From assembly GCA_038087035.1 (NCBI GenBank), contig CP051187.1, positions 2,175,001 to 2,239,000 of the forward strand: a stretch of DNA of 64,000 nucleotides, written 5' to 3'. Positions within the stretch are counted from its first letter, which is position 1, and the number at the start of each line of letters is the position of its first letter. The DNA comes from Gloeotrichia echinulata CP02. Its GTDB lineage: Bacteria > Cyanobacteriota > Cyanobacteriia > Cyanobacteriales > Nostocaceae. A model generated the notes under the pieces. It was not told where the DNA came from. It saw only the letters and a program-made list of their open reading frames with translations, and did no database searches. This document shows positions 35,752-43,283 of this stretch, one piece after another. The translations under genes were made by a program, and so were the position numbers.

Positions 35752-36129
35752 ATGAAACCATATTCCGTCGATCTGAGAGAAAAAATAGTCAATGCTTATC
35801 AGTTAGGAAATATTTCAGTTAGAAAGTTAGCTGTAAACTTTGGTGTTGGTAAAGCTTTTGTACAAAAAATGTTGAGACAGTATAAAGAGAAAGGACATGT
35901 TAATCCTGGTAAGCAAGGGACAAGAAAAAAAGCGGTATTAGCAGATTCTGCGGCTCAACTTGTTGCATTGGTAAAAAAGTATCCAGATGCAACTCTCTCT
36001 GAATATTGTGAATATTGGCTCTTAACTGAGGGGCAACTAGTGAGTTCCAGCATGATGTGTAGAGAATTGCAAAAATTAAATCTAACTCGTAAAAAAAACG
36101 GTTCGCAGCAGTCAGGCAGCTACCGATAG
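35752..36129 (+). CDS. IS630 transposase, N-terminal frame
   Basis: 125 residues: helix-turn-helix DNA-binding part (MKPYSVDLREKIVNAYQLG, then ISVRKLAVNFGVGKAFVQKM). A second winged part follows and ends after RKK in a run of eight A. After that run the frame closes soon at 36127-36129, while the next frame continues smoothly with TVRSSQAATDRVQLL into the catalytic domain. Full protein therefore needs a shift into the +1 frame at the A8 run, either programmed or by mutation. Confidence 0.85.
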   Translation: MKPYSVDLREKIVNAYQLGNISVRKLAVNFGVGKAFVQKMLRQYKEKGHVNPGKQGTRKKAVLADSAAQLVALVKKYPDATLSEYCEYWLLTEGQLVSSSMMCRELQKLNLTRKKNGSQQSGSYR

Positions 36130-36136
36130 AGTTCAA

Positions 36137-36697
36137 TTGCTCAGGTGTGAATACAGAGAGAAAGTCAGAGATATAGAGCCGAAAAATCTGGTTTTTTTGG
36201 ATGAAGCAGGCTTACTGCTTGGGTTAATGCGTCCAAAAGCTCGTAGTGAAAAAGGAAGTAGAGTATATGATGTAAAACCATTTTATCGAGGTAAAAAAGT
36301 CACTATTATCGGCGCAATCAGTATGGATAAAGTATTGGCTGTGATGACACTAGATGGTTCAATGGATAGTAATGCTTTTCGCGTGTTTATAGAAAAGTTG
36401 TTAGTGCCTCAATTATGGAAAGGTGCAGTTGTCATAATGGATAACCTATTTGCCCATAAGATCGATGAAATTACGCCCATAATTGAATCTGTTGGTGCCA
36501 GTGTCATCAATCTATCTTCTTATTCACCAGATTTTAATCCCATTGAACATTGGTGGTCACAGCTTAAAGCTTTTATCAAAACATTTTCTCCAAAAACTAC
36601 TCAAATGGTAGATGTATTGATTGCAATTGCTTTAAATCTAATCAATCCTATGCATCTGCGAAATTGGTTTGCTAACTGCTGCTACTGTACTTCATGA
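36137..36697 (+). CDS. IS630 transposase, catalytic frame
   Basis: 186 residues from a TTG, but the natural beginning is the shift at about 36100. The DDE domain is complete: NLVFLDEAGLLLGLMRPK (first Asp), VVIMDNLFAHKID (second Asp) and SPDFNPIEHWWSQLKAFIK (Glu). It works only when fused to the upstream helix-turn-helix frame. The last residues lie just inside the right inverted repeat. Confidence 0.85.
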   Translation: MLRCEYREKVRDIEPKNLVFLDEAGLLLGLMRPKARSEKGSRVYDVKPFYRGKKVTIIGAISMDKVLAVMTLDGSMDSNAFRVFIEKLLVPQLWKGAVVIMDNLFAHKIDEITPIIESVGASVINLSSYSPDFNPIEHWWSQLKAFIKTFSPKTTQMVDVLIAIALNLINPMHLRNWFANCCYCTS

Positions 36698-36712
36698 TTC
36701 AGGAAAGTGCTG

Positions 36713-37000
36713 TATCAAGTTTTTTGAGCTTTACAGCAGTTTTCACGTAGTTGAACCACACTCTCAGGGCACAGCAGTGCTGTGCCCCTACGGCAAATGT
36801 GGTCTATTTACCTGAAAATAGCTGTAAGTATGATACAAATACGTTGGTAGGGGCACGGCATTGCTGGCTTCTATATGTATCAGAGTTTTGGTGAAATGGT
36901 ATTAGCGATAGCGTAACGCACCATTATCAAGGGTTTGGTGCGTTACGAACTCCGTTCTAACGCACCCTACAATACTACAATACTTCAATACAAACAAAAT
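36713..37000. other. Repeat-filled spacer
   Basis: Contains a GGGCACAGCAGTGCTGTGCCCC hairpin (36767-36788 region), an inverted partial copy of the 100-bp ATACC...GGTAT element (36827-36902) and a GGTGCGTTACG palindrome (36903-36971). No gene is present. Confidence 0.7.
36827..36902 (-). mobile_element. Partial copy of the ATACCATTTCAC palindromic element
   Basis: Reads, on the minus strand, ATACCATTTCACCAAAACTC and so on through GAAGCCAGCAATGCCGTGCC to GTATCATAC. The outer GTGAAACGGTAT end is missing. Relatives at 39490, 41802 and 62459. Confidence 0.75.
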
Positions 37001-37639
37001 TCACTCCGCATCGCCAATTATGACAAATGGCGACCAATAAAAAGGATGACGCTCAATTTGCTTGAGTTTAGCTTGGCGTAATGCTTCCCCTTTGCTCATA
37101 CCCTGCTGGAGATTTTGATAAAAATCAGTCATCAGCCTTTGAGTTGCTGTATCATCAACAGACCACAAACTCGCCATAATTGCTTTAGCGCCAGCACGTT
37201 CAAATATATAAGCAACACCTGCAATTCCCACACCTTTATTATAAATTTCTTTCGCAGTTTGACAGGCGCTGAGAGTCAGCAAATTTGTGCCTTGTAAACC
37301 CAAAAGTGCCGCATCAGCAATATTAAATTGGGTATCAGCAAATAACAAAGTATTCTTTTTCAAATTCAATTTCTTACAGTCTTCATTTTGAAAACAACCA
37401 TGAGTAGCTAAGTGCAGCAAGCCAAAGCGCAACGCTTCAGTTTTGAATCTTGTAAGAGTTGCTTGATTACCGATATAACCTTCACTTCCTGGCTTTTGTA
37501 TCGCCTGGTCTAGCAATTTTTGGGCTGCTTGTGCTTGGGGGTTTTGAGTTTGTCCCCAACTGGGTGGAGGGATGAGTGTCACTGTTAGGGGAGTTAGGTA
37601 AATACCCAAAGTCAATATACTAGTAAGAATTTTCTGCAT
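37001..37639 (-). CDS. Truncated secreted CHAT-domain protein
   Basis: 212 residues. A signal peptide (MQKILTSILTLGIYLTPLTV, cleavage near WGQ) is followed after about 25 residues by the C-terminal part of a CHAT (caspase-like) domain. The catalytic His lies in LLHLATHGCF (about 74-83) and the catalytic Cys in LTLSACQTAKE (about 121-131). The ending HPFYWSPFVIIGDAE is typical of full-length relatives. Those relatives are usually TPR-CHAT proteins of 700-1000 residues, so the TPR array and the first part of CHAT are missing, probably through an internal deletion that kept frame. Whether it is still a protease is uncertain. Confidence 0.75.
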   Translation of the reverse strand: MQKILTSILTLGIYLTPLTVTLIPPPSWGQTQNPQAQAAQKLLDQAIQKPGSEGYIGNQATLTRFKTEALRFGLLHLATHGCFQNEDCKKLNLKKNTLLFADTQFNIADAALLGLQGTNLLTLSACQTAKEIYNKGVGIAGVAYIFERAGAKAIMASLWSVDDTATQRLMTDFYQNLQQGMSKGEALRQAKLKQIERHPFYWSPFVIIGDAE

Positions 37640-37697
37640 AAAAGTGCTATGTGCTAAATATTAATTTGCTATGCCTCATTATCCCTCGTTCTTGTTA

Positions 37698-37731
37698 TGA
37701 CTCGCAATTCAATTGCATCGACTCGCAATTA
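37698..37731. repeat. 1.5 copies of the GACTCGCAATTCAATTGCATC repeat
   Basis: One full and one partial 21-bp unit, between the CHAT gene and the DUF4351 gene. The same unit is repeated nine times at 39794-39981, so the two copies bracket the nuclease-like locus. Confidence 0.85.
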
Positions 37732-37771
37732 TGTTTGATAAAATATTATTAATTGCTATCGATAAAATTGA

Positions 37772-38725
37772 ATGACCCGCTTTATTCATGACCAATTTGC
37801 CAAAGATTATTTAGAGGAATTGCTCAAACCATATGGACAGGTTCAAGCACCAAATCGTGTAGCTGGAGAAGTGCGAGAAATTGATGTTTTCTTTTCTCCA
37901 GCCACACAACAAACCACCAATTTAGAAACATTAGGCTTATTAGGAAAACTAGCAACCAGTCCTGCTATCTTTGAGCCATTCCGCAATGCAGCATCGCCTG
38001 ATGAAATCTGCAACTGTCTTTTAAAATTATTAGAACTTAGAGGTGCATTACAACGGGAGGCGAATCGAAATAAAACCCCCATTCAAGAATCATCCATTCC
38101 CAAATTATGGATTCTCACCCCAACAGCATCCGCGACACTGCTGTCAGGATTTCGCGCTTTTGTTGATGAACAAAAGCCTGGAGTACATTTCATGGCAGAC
38201 TATTTACGTGCAGCGATTGTAGCCATCCATCAGCTACCGCCAACCCCAGACACACTGTGGTTGAGAATCCTGGGTAGAGGTAGGGTACAAGAACAGGCAA
38301 TTAATGAGTTAAAAGCGTTACCAACAAATCATCCATTTCAGAAAGCGACGCTAGAATTAGTTTACAACCTGCGCCAGAATTTAAGAGTCAATCAAGATTT
38401 AGAAGAAGATGATAGGGAGTTAATTATGCGATTAGAACCACTTTATCAGCAAGACCGTGAAAGAGCTAAACAGGAAGGCAAACAAGAAGGTAGACAAGAA
38501 GGTAGACAAGAAGGTAGACAAGAAGGTAAGCAAGAAGGACAACAGGAAGGAGAACAACGTTTAGTTATACGTCTACTCCATCGTCGTCTTAGTGAGATTG
38601 ATGCATCATTAATCGAGCGAGTTCAAGGATTATCTATTGAACAATTAGAGAATCTAGGAGAGGCGTTATTAGATTTTTCTGTTGTGGCAGATTTAGAAAC
38701 TTGGTTGAATCAACAAGCTAGATAA
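37772..38725 (+). CDS. PD-(D/E)XK-like protein with DUF4351 C-terminus
   Basis: 317 residues. The N-terminal part (about 1-200; TRFIHDQFAKDYLEELLKPYG, VAGEVREIDVFFSP) is the start of the nuclease-like Rpn/DUF4351 group common in cyanobacteria; the EVREID stretch may hold acidic active-site residues. A glutamine/glutamate hinge (repeated KQEGRQEG units, about 230-260) leads into the DUF4351 domain (RLVIRLLHRRLSEIDASLIE, LENLGEALLDF). Related Rpn proteins are recombination-promoting nucleases derived from mobile DNA. The 3' third of the gene is copied twice downstream. Start ATG. Confidence 0.8.
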   Translation: MTRFIHDQFAKDYLEELLKPYGQVQAPNRVAGEVREIDVFFSPATQQTTNLETLGLLGKLATSPAIFEPFRNAASPDEICNCLLKLLELRGALQREANRNKTPIQESSIPKLWILTPTASATLLSGFRAFVDEQKPGVHFMADYLRAAIVAIHQLPPTPDTLWLRILGRGRVQEQAINELKALPTNHPFQKATLELVYNLRQNLRVNQDLEEDDRELIMRLEPLYQQDRERAKQEGKQEGRQEGRQEGRQEGKQEGQQEGEQRLVIRLLHRRLSEIDASLIERVQGLSIEQLENLGEALLDFSVVADLETWLNQQAR

Positions 38726-38819
38726 ATCTGAGGCTAACTGATAATTACAGTATACAGTTCAGAAAATTGTCGTAGGGGCACGGCACGAATAAAATTGTCA
38801 TTAGAAGAAAAAATTTTGG

Positions 38820-39101
38820 ATGCCGTGCCCCGTAAGTGTATATCATTCGAGCCTAGATGATAGGGAGTTAATTATGCGATTAGAACCACTTTATCAGCAA
38901 GACCGTGAAAGAGCTAAACAGGAAGGAGAACAACGTTTAGTTATACGTCTACTCCATCGTCGTCTTAGTGAGATTGATGCATCATTAATCGAGCGAGTTC
39001 AAGGATTATCTATTGAACAATTAGAGAATCTAGGAGAATCGTTATTAGATTTTTCTGTTGTGGCAGATTTAGCAACTTGGTTGAATCAACAAGCTAGATA
39101 A
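38820..39101 (+). pseudogene. Orphan DUF4351 copy 2
   Basis: 93 residues. The first 12 (MPCPVSVYHSSL) are read from MITE sequence; then DDRELIMRLEPLYQQDRERA and the whole DUF4351 domain follow. The nuclease-like part is missing. If translated it is a free DUF4351 domain, but no promoter is evident. Probably a by-product of tandem duplication. Confidence 0.6.
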
Positions 39102-39195
39102 ATCTGAGGCTAACTGATAATTACAGTATACAGTTCAGAAAATTGTCGTAGGGGCACGGCACGAATAAAATTGTCATTAGAAGAAAAAATTTTGG

Positions 39196-39477
39196 ATGCC
39201 GTGCCCCGTAAGTGTATATCATTCGAGCCTAGATGATAGGGAGTTAATTATGCGATTAGAACCACTTTATCAGCAAGACCGTGAAAGAGCTAAACAGGAA
39301 GGAGAACAACGTTTAGTTATACGTCTACTCCATCGTCGTCTTAGTGAGATTGATGCATCATTAATCGAGCGAGTTCAAGGATTATCTATTGAACAATTAG
39401 AGAATCTAGGAGAATCGTTATTAGATTTTTCTGTTGTGGCAGATTTAGCAACTTGGTTGAATCAACAAGCTAGATAA
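39196..39477 (+). pseudogene. Orphan DUF4351 copy 3
   Basis: Same 93-residue product as copy 2, to the last residue, which shows the duplication is very recent. Its downstream flank is interrupted by a 101-bp palindromic element at 39490. Confidence 0.6.
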
Positions 39478-39489
39478 ATCTGAGGCTAA

Positions 39490-39590
39490 TAGGATTTCAC
39501 CAAAACTCTGATACATATAGAAGCCAGTAGGGGCACGGCAATGCCGTGCCCTTACCAACGTATTTGTATCATACTTAAAGTGAAACGGTA
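39490..39590 (+). mobile_element. 101-bp palindromic element in occupied site
   Basis: Reads TAGGATTTCACCAAAACTCT to GTGAAACGGTA, with GGGGCACGGCAATGCCGTGCCC in the centre. It is flanked by TAA on each side. The same sequence without insertion (GGCTAACTGATAATTACAG) stands after copies 1 and 2 at 38731 and 39107, so the empty site is visible. Hence it moved recently, with a TA/TAA target duplication. Confidence 0.85.
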
Positions 39591-39793
39591 TAACTGATAA
39601 TTACAGTATCGTGGAATCAGAGGCGGTTGCCTCGTTCCCAGTGCCTCCTGTGCCTCATTATCCCTCGTTCCCAGTCTCAGACTGGGAATGCCAACTCGGA
39701 GGCTCCGCCTCCGCACATAGCTGTAGACTAGGCAATGCCAAGCAAAACCCGGATGTGGTGGGCAGTGCCCACCCTACGTATAATTTTTGTTAT

Positions 39794-39981
39794 GACTCGC
39801 AATTCAATTGCATCGACTCGCAATTCAATTGCATCGACTCGCAATTCAATTGCATCGACTCGCAATTCAATTGCATCGACTCGCAATTCAATTGCATCGA
39901 CTCGCAATTCAATTGCATCGACTCACAATTCAATTGCATCGACTCACAATTCAATTGCATCGACTCGCAATTCAATTGCAT
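39794..39981. repeat. Nine copies of a 21-bp repeat
   Basis: GACTCGCAATTCAATTGCATC units, two with CACAATT variants. Each holds the palindrome GCAATTCAATTGC. The period is a multiple of three, so long artefactual frames exist in all phases. Not CRISPR: there are no spacers. Confidence 0.95.
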
Positions 39982-39987
39982 TGTTAA

Positions 39988-40581
39988 TTAATAAGGTGTA
40001 GCCTGAATCGTCATTGTTTTTTTCTGCGGATTAAACTGGATTTGCTCCACCACATATTGCCGGTCTTTCGCCACTGACAAAATACCTGACAGTTTCGCTG
40101 AGGTAACAACAGGTGGACCAAGCTTCACTTGTGCTTGACCCTGTTGTGGATTTATGATATTAAAAGTATCCAAGGGAATACCGTTCCAATTATCCGGTTT
40201 AACTGTAAGACGCTGGCGATCGCCGCGAATAATCTGACGCCCGTCAGTTCTATAAGCTTTAGCCACATTTCTGAATACTACCTTTTCAATTTTACTCAAG
40301 CGGATGATGTAGGTAGTAGAGCTACCTTGACGCTGAATTGATAATTTTTGCCCTTTGACATCAATACCAATTACCCGCCCACTGCTTGACTCTCCCCCCT
40401 TGAGAAATATATCAGCTAATTCTGGCAAAGCCACTGGGACTGTCTGTGTTTTGACTGGTGTCTGTGCTAACAAAAAATTTCCCGTCTTGATTTCTTTGCC
40501 AATTGCAGATAAGTTGTTTCCTACCAGTCCGGCTGCTGTTGTCAACAGTCCCACAACTATTAACTTGAACAAGGCTTTCAT
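39988..40581 (-). CDS. Secreted cyanobacterial hypothetical protein
   Basis: 197 residues. A signal peptide or N-terminal anchor covers about residues 1-22 (MKALFKLIVVGLLTTAAGLV). The mature part (VALPELADIFLKGGESSSGR, QKLSIQRQGSSTTYIIRLS, IEKVVFRNVAKAYRTDGRQI) has a beta-rich pattern that I cannot assign. The downstream end reaches the 21-bp repeat array. The gene is monocistronic and starts at an ATG at 40581. Location: periplasm or lumen if the signal is real. Confidence 0.7.
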   Translation of the reverse strand: MKALFKLIVVGLLTTAAGLVGNNLSAIGKEIKTGNFLLAQTPVKTQTVPVALPELADIFLKGGESSSGRVIGIDVKGQKLSIQRQGSSTTYIIRLSKIEKVVFRNVAKAYRTDGRQIIRGDRQRLTVKPDNWNGIPLDTFNIINPQQGQAQVKLGPPVVTSAKLSGILSVAKDRQYVVEQIQFNPQKKTMTIQATPY

Positions 40582-40716
40582 AGTTGGAACAGTGTTTTAT
40601 TTTATTCATGTTATTTTAACTTCAACAGTATCTCCCAAATTTCCGTAAAATAACGCAAATGATTTGATTAATTTAATTAATATGGCAATTGTCACTTCTT
40701 TGAACCACAGATCTTC

Positions 40717-40744
40717 GTAGGGGCGCAAGGCCTTGCGCCCCTAC
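40717..40744. repeat. GGGGCGCAAGG hairpin repeat
   Basis: GTAGGGGCGCAAGG/CCTTGCGCCCCTAC, a perfect 14-bp stem without loop, embedded in the AACCACAGATCTTC context that also precedes the copies at 41706 and 62596. Confidence 0.8.
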
Positions 40745-40788
40745 TTCTGCGGTTAATCCAAAATCCCAACTCCAAACTCTAAAATGCA

Positions 40789-41673
40789 ATGAACCCAAAC
40801 CCCAATCCTTCCGCAGACCCTAATATCTTAGGCAAATTTACCAGTGTAGTTGGTTTATTAGGTGCCGCGCTTTTCTTTGGCGGCTGGATTTATCGCTGGT
40901 CATACTTCTACTTTTTTCAACTAGAAATTTCTCACCTCGACTTACCCACAGAGTCCTTTTTCATGGTTCCCCTGCAAATATTTTTTGGGGATGGGTGGGC
41001 AATTTGCAAAACTGCGATCGCCTTTTTGTTGGCTGCCACTGCTATAAATATCACATTATGGTTAATTAGAATCATCAGCGAAATAGTAGTTGTTACTCTC
41101 AACCATTTGCTATCCCATCGCATCATCCCAGCGACGCAACGCAAGCAATCGAGAATAGCTAAATTGCTACATTCTCTGGCTACATATAGTTCTTCCCAAC
41201 TGCGCCTTGTAGAATTTCTCCGTTCCTTAATCAATGAGATCGTCATTGTCTCCTGGGTATTAATTGTCATATTTTGGTTAGCAAACTCCCAAGGAATTAT
41301 CGATGCTCGCCGAGATGCTGGGCAAAATTCCACTTTACCGGTGATAGCTTTAATTTCGCCAGAAGAGAAGTTTGCAGTGGGGCGCAAACTTGACGATGTA
41401 TTCACCAATCCCTCGTTAAAAGGCTACAAAATAATTGGAGACAGAGGTTTATTTGAAGACCTGCGCGGCAGGGAAGATACTGATACAAGTAACCCCAAAC
41501 AGCCGAGAATTTGGCGCTTACTTCTCGAACGTGGCGGCTGGATTTATTTGTTTGCGGCGTTACCTGCAAATTCCACACCGAGCGATCGCCCAGCGGTCAT
41601 CGCCATTCAAGAAGGTGATAAAGGTAACATAATTATTCGCAGTCCCGCAGTTTCCCAAAGCAGTTCTCCTTGA
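40789..41673 (+). CDS. Hypothetical membrane protein
   Basis: 294 residues, start ATG at 40789. Three membrane spans are likely: about 18-40 (VVGLLGAALFFGGWIYRW), 67-92 (AICKTAIAFLLAATAINITL) and 148-168 (IVIVSWVLIVIFWLANS). Between spans two and three lies a basic loop. The C-terminal soluble part (about 175-294) contains LPVIALISPEEKFAVGRKLD. No known domain was recognised. It is flanked by dispersed repeats on both sides and stands apart from the ABC ATPase downstream. Confidence 0.7.
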   Translation: MNPNPNPSADPNILGKFTSVVGLLGAALFFGGWIYRWSYFYFFQLEISHLDLPTESFFMVPLQIFFGDGWAICKTAIAFLLAATAINITLWLIRIISEIVVVTLNHLLSHRIIPATQRKQSRIAKLLHSLATYSSSQLRLVEFLRSLINEIVIVSWVLIVIFWLANSQGIIDARRDAGQNSTLPVIALISPEEKFAVGRKLDDVFTNPSLKGYKIIGDRGLFEDLRGREDTDTSNPKQPRIWRLLLERGGWIYLFAALPANSTPSDRPAVIAIQEGDKGNIIIRSPAVSQSSSP

Positions 41674-41705
41674 TACAGCGTTTTTCATTTGAACCACAGA
41701 TCTTC

Positions 41706-41907
41706 GTAGGGGCGCAAGGCCTTGCGCCCCAAGGCCTTGCACCCCAAAAGCGTGGTCTATCCACAGATTTACTCGTTAAACCCGCCCCTACACACTCCTA
41801 ATACCATTTCACCAAAACTCTGATACATATAGAAGCCAGTAGGGGCACGGCATTGCCGTGCCCCTACCAACGTTGCCGTGCCCCTACCAACGTATTTGTA
41901 TCATACT
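41706..41907. repeat. Hairpin repeat and palindromic element copy
   Basis: 41706-41730 is the GGGGCGCAAGG hairpin, with an extra half copy behind it. 41802-41907 is a copy of the 100-bp ATACCATTTCAC element with a duplicated TTGCCGTGCCCCTACCAACG block and without its right outer end. Confidence 0.8.
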
Positions 41908-41909
41908 CT

Positions 41910-42887
41910 CTACACGACTCCCGCCTGAAAAACTCTTCCAATCACCTCTTCTACGGGCGGTTCGGTCACTGTTAAATCAATTACCTCCAAATTTGCCAAA
42001 ATTTGCGATACTGTACGGGTAAGCGCTTCTTGCGGCACCAAAAAACGCACTGTCCGCCCTTCTACTTCTACATCACCGTAGGACGTGAGTTGTTCTGTGG
42101 GTATAGGTTGGGCTAATTCCACATGAATTTCTCGATAAGGGGCGAAGCGTTCCAGTAGTCCATCTAAGCTACCGTCATACATGAGCTTTCCCTGGTGAAT
42201 TAACAGTACCCGTTGACACAAGGCTGTAATATCAGCCATGTAATGGCTAGTTAATAACACTGTCGCCTGATAACGCTGATTGTAATCGCGCAAAAAATCC
42301 CGTACCCCAGCCTGAGCATTAACATCCAGCCCTAGGGTTGGTTCATCCAAAAATAATACTTGGGGACGATGCAAAAGCGCTGCTAAAAGTTCCGCCTTCA
42401 TCCGCTCCCCCAAAGACAGTTTCCGCACTGGTTGGGTGAGTTTTCCTTCTAGCGCCAGCATCTGGGTTAATTCTCCCACGCGCCGCTGGAAATCTTTTTG
42501 TGAGATGTTGTAGACAGCGGCGTTAATTTTCAACGAATCTAGTGCTGGTAAGTCCCAGATTAGCTGCTGTTTTTGTCCCATTACCAAGGTGATTTTTTGC
42601 AAAAATTCCTCTTGGCGATTAAACGGTACTTGTCCAGCCACTCTCACTTCACCGCTAGAAGGATGAATCAACCCGGTCAGCATTTTGAGTGTGGTAGTTT
42701 TTCCAGCACCATTCGGTCCCAAAAATCCTACGATTTCACCAGGGCTAATTTCAAAAGAAACATTCTCAACTGCTTTAATTGAACGATATTTGCGGCGAAA
42801 AAAGTGGGTGATTGTCCCTTTAATTCCCGGTTCTTTGATTGCAATTGGGTAAAATTTACTTAGGTTTTTGGCGACTATAATTGACAT
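41910..42887 (-). CDS. ABC-2 type transporter ATPase
   Basis: 325 residues. Walker A GPNGAGKTT (about 57-65), a Q-loop in VMGQKQQL, the signature LSLGERMKAEL (LSxGE form, about 157-167) and Walker B VLFLDEPTLGLD (about 177-188). The N-terminal insertion FFRRKYRSIKAVENVSFE before Walker A is typical of the ATPases that work with a pair of ABC-2 permeases for export of polysaccharide or lipid-like cargo. The permeases are not adjacent here: upstream and downstream are repeats. Start ATG. Confidence 0.9.
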   Translation of the reverse strand: MSIIVAKNLSKFYPIAIKEPGIKGTITHFFRRKYRSIKAVENVSFEISPGEIVGFLGPNGAGKTTTLKMLTGLIHPSSGEVRVAGQVPFNRQEEFLQKITLVMGQKQQLIWDLPALDSLKINAAVYNISQKDFQRRVGELTQMLALEGKLTQPVRKLSLGERMKAELLAALLHRPQVLFLDEPTLGLDVNAQAGVRDFLRDYNQRYQATVLLTSHYMADITALCQRVLLIHQGKLMYDGSLDGLLERFAPYREIHVELAQPIPTEQLTSYGDVEVEGRTVRFLVPQEALTRTVSQILANLEVIDLTVTEPPVEEVIGRVFQAGVV

Positions 42888-43283
42888 AGAATTTTCAATT
42901 TAAACCACAGATAAACACAGAGCTAGACGCGGAGCGAATTGCAGCAGGCTACACAGATACATCATATCTATCTACGGTTCATAATATTGAAGAACTGATT
43001 TTCAGCAGCAGTTTGATGATTTTTTTAATCATATACTTCATTTTAAACTCATAGTAGGCTAGGCATTGCCCACCCTACATCTATTTCAAAAATCAAATAT
43101 TAGCCCTATATATATTTTACGCAAATGTACCCCAGATTTTAACAAATAACAAATAACAAATGACAAATGACAAATGACAAATGACAAATGACAAATGACA
43201 AATGACAAATGACAAATGACAAATGACAAATGACAAATGACAAATGACAAATGACAAATGACAAATGACAAATAATTACCTAT
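42888..43283. other. Spacer with TGACAAA heptamer array
   Basis: From 42888 to about 43138 the sequence is plain, with the GGGCAATGCC-type AGGCTAGGCATTGCCCACCC fragment. From 43140 to 43276 there are about 19 TGACAAA heptamers. No gene. Confidence 0.85.

Larger units (their letters stand above)
35699..36712 (+). mobile_element. IS630-family insertion sequence
   Basis: 1014 bp between duplicated TA dinucleotides (35697-35698, 36713-36714), the IS630/mariner hallmark. Inverted ends read CAGCACTTTCC on both sides, with a second matching block GAAGTACA further in. It is inserted inside a GCGTAACGCACCATTATCAAG repeat, of which an uninterrupted relative is seen at 36903-36930. Two overlapping frames encode the transposase. 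Confidence 0.85.
38408..39484 (+). repeat. Tandem triplication of the DUF4351 3' end (376-bp unit)
   Basis: Units start at 38408, 38856 and 39232 with GATGATAGGGAGTTAATTAT. Units two and three are spaced 376 bp and are almost identical. Unit one is longer by the extra KQEGRQEG codons. Each of the first two ends in a MITE-derived tail (AATTGTCGTAGGGGCACGGC and on); the third does not, since it runs into another element. Confidence 0.95.

Noticed and set aside
39794..39981. CRISPR array
   Set aside because: Units are contiguous with no unique spacers and no cas genes are near; the same holds for the 66-bp repeats at 33836.
39611..40001. Overlapping frames across the 21-bp repeats
   Set aside because: They exist on both strands and in several phases and merely reflect repeat period; no gene supported.
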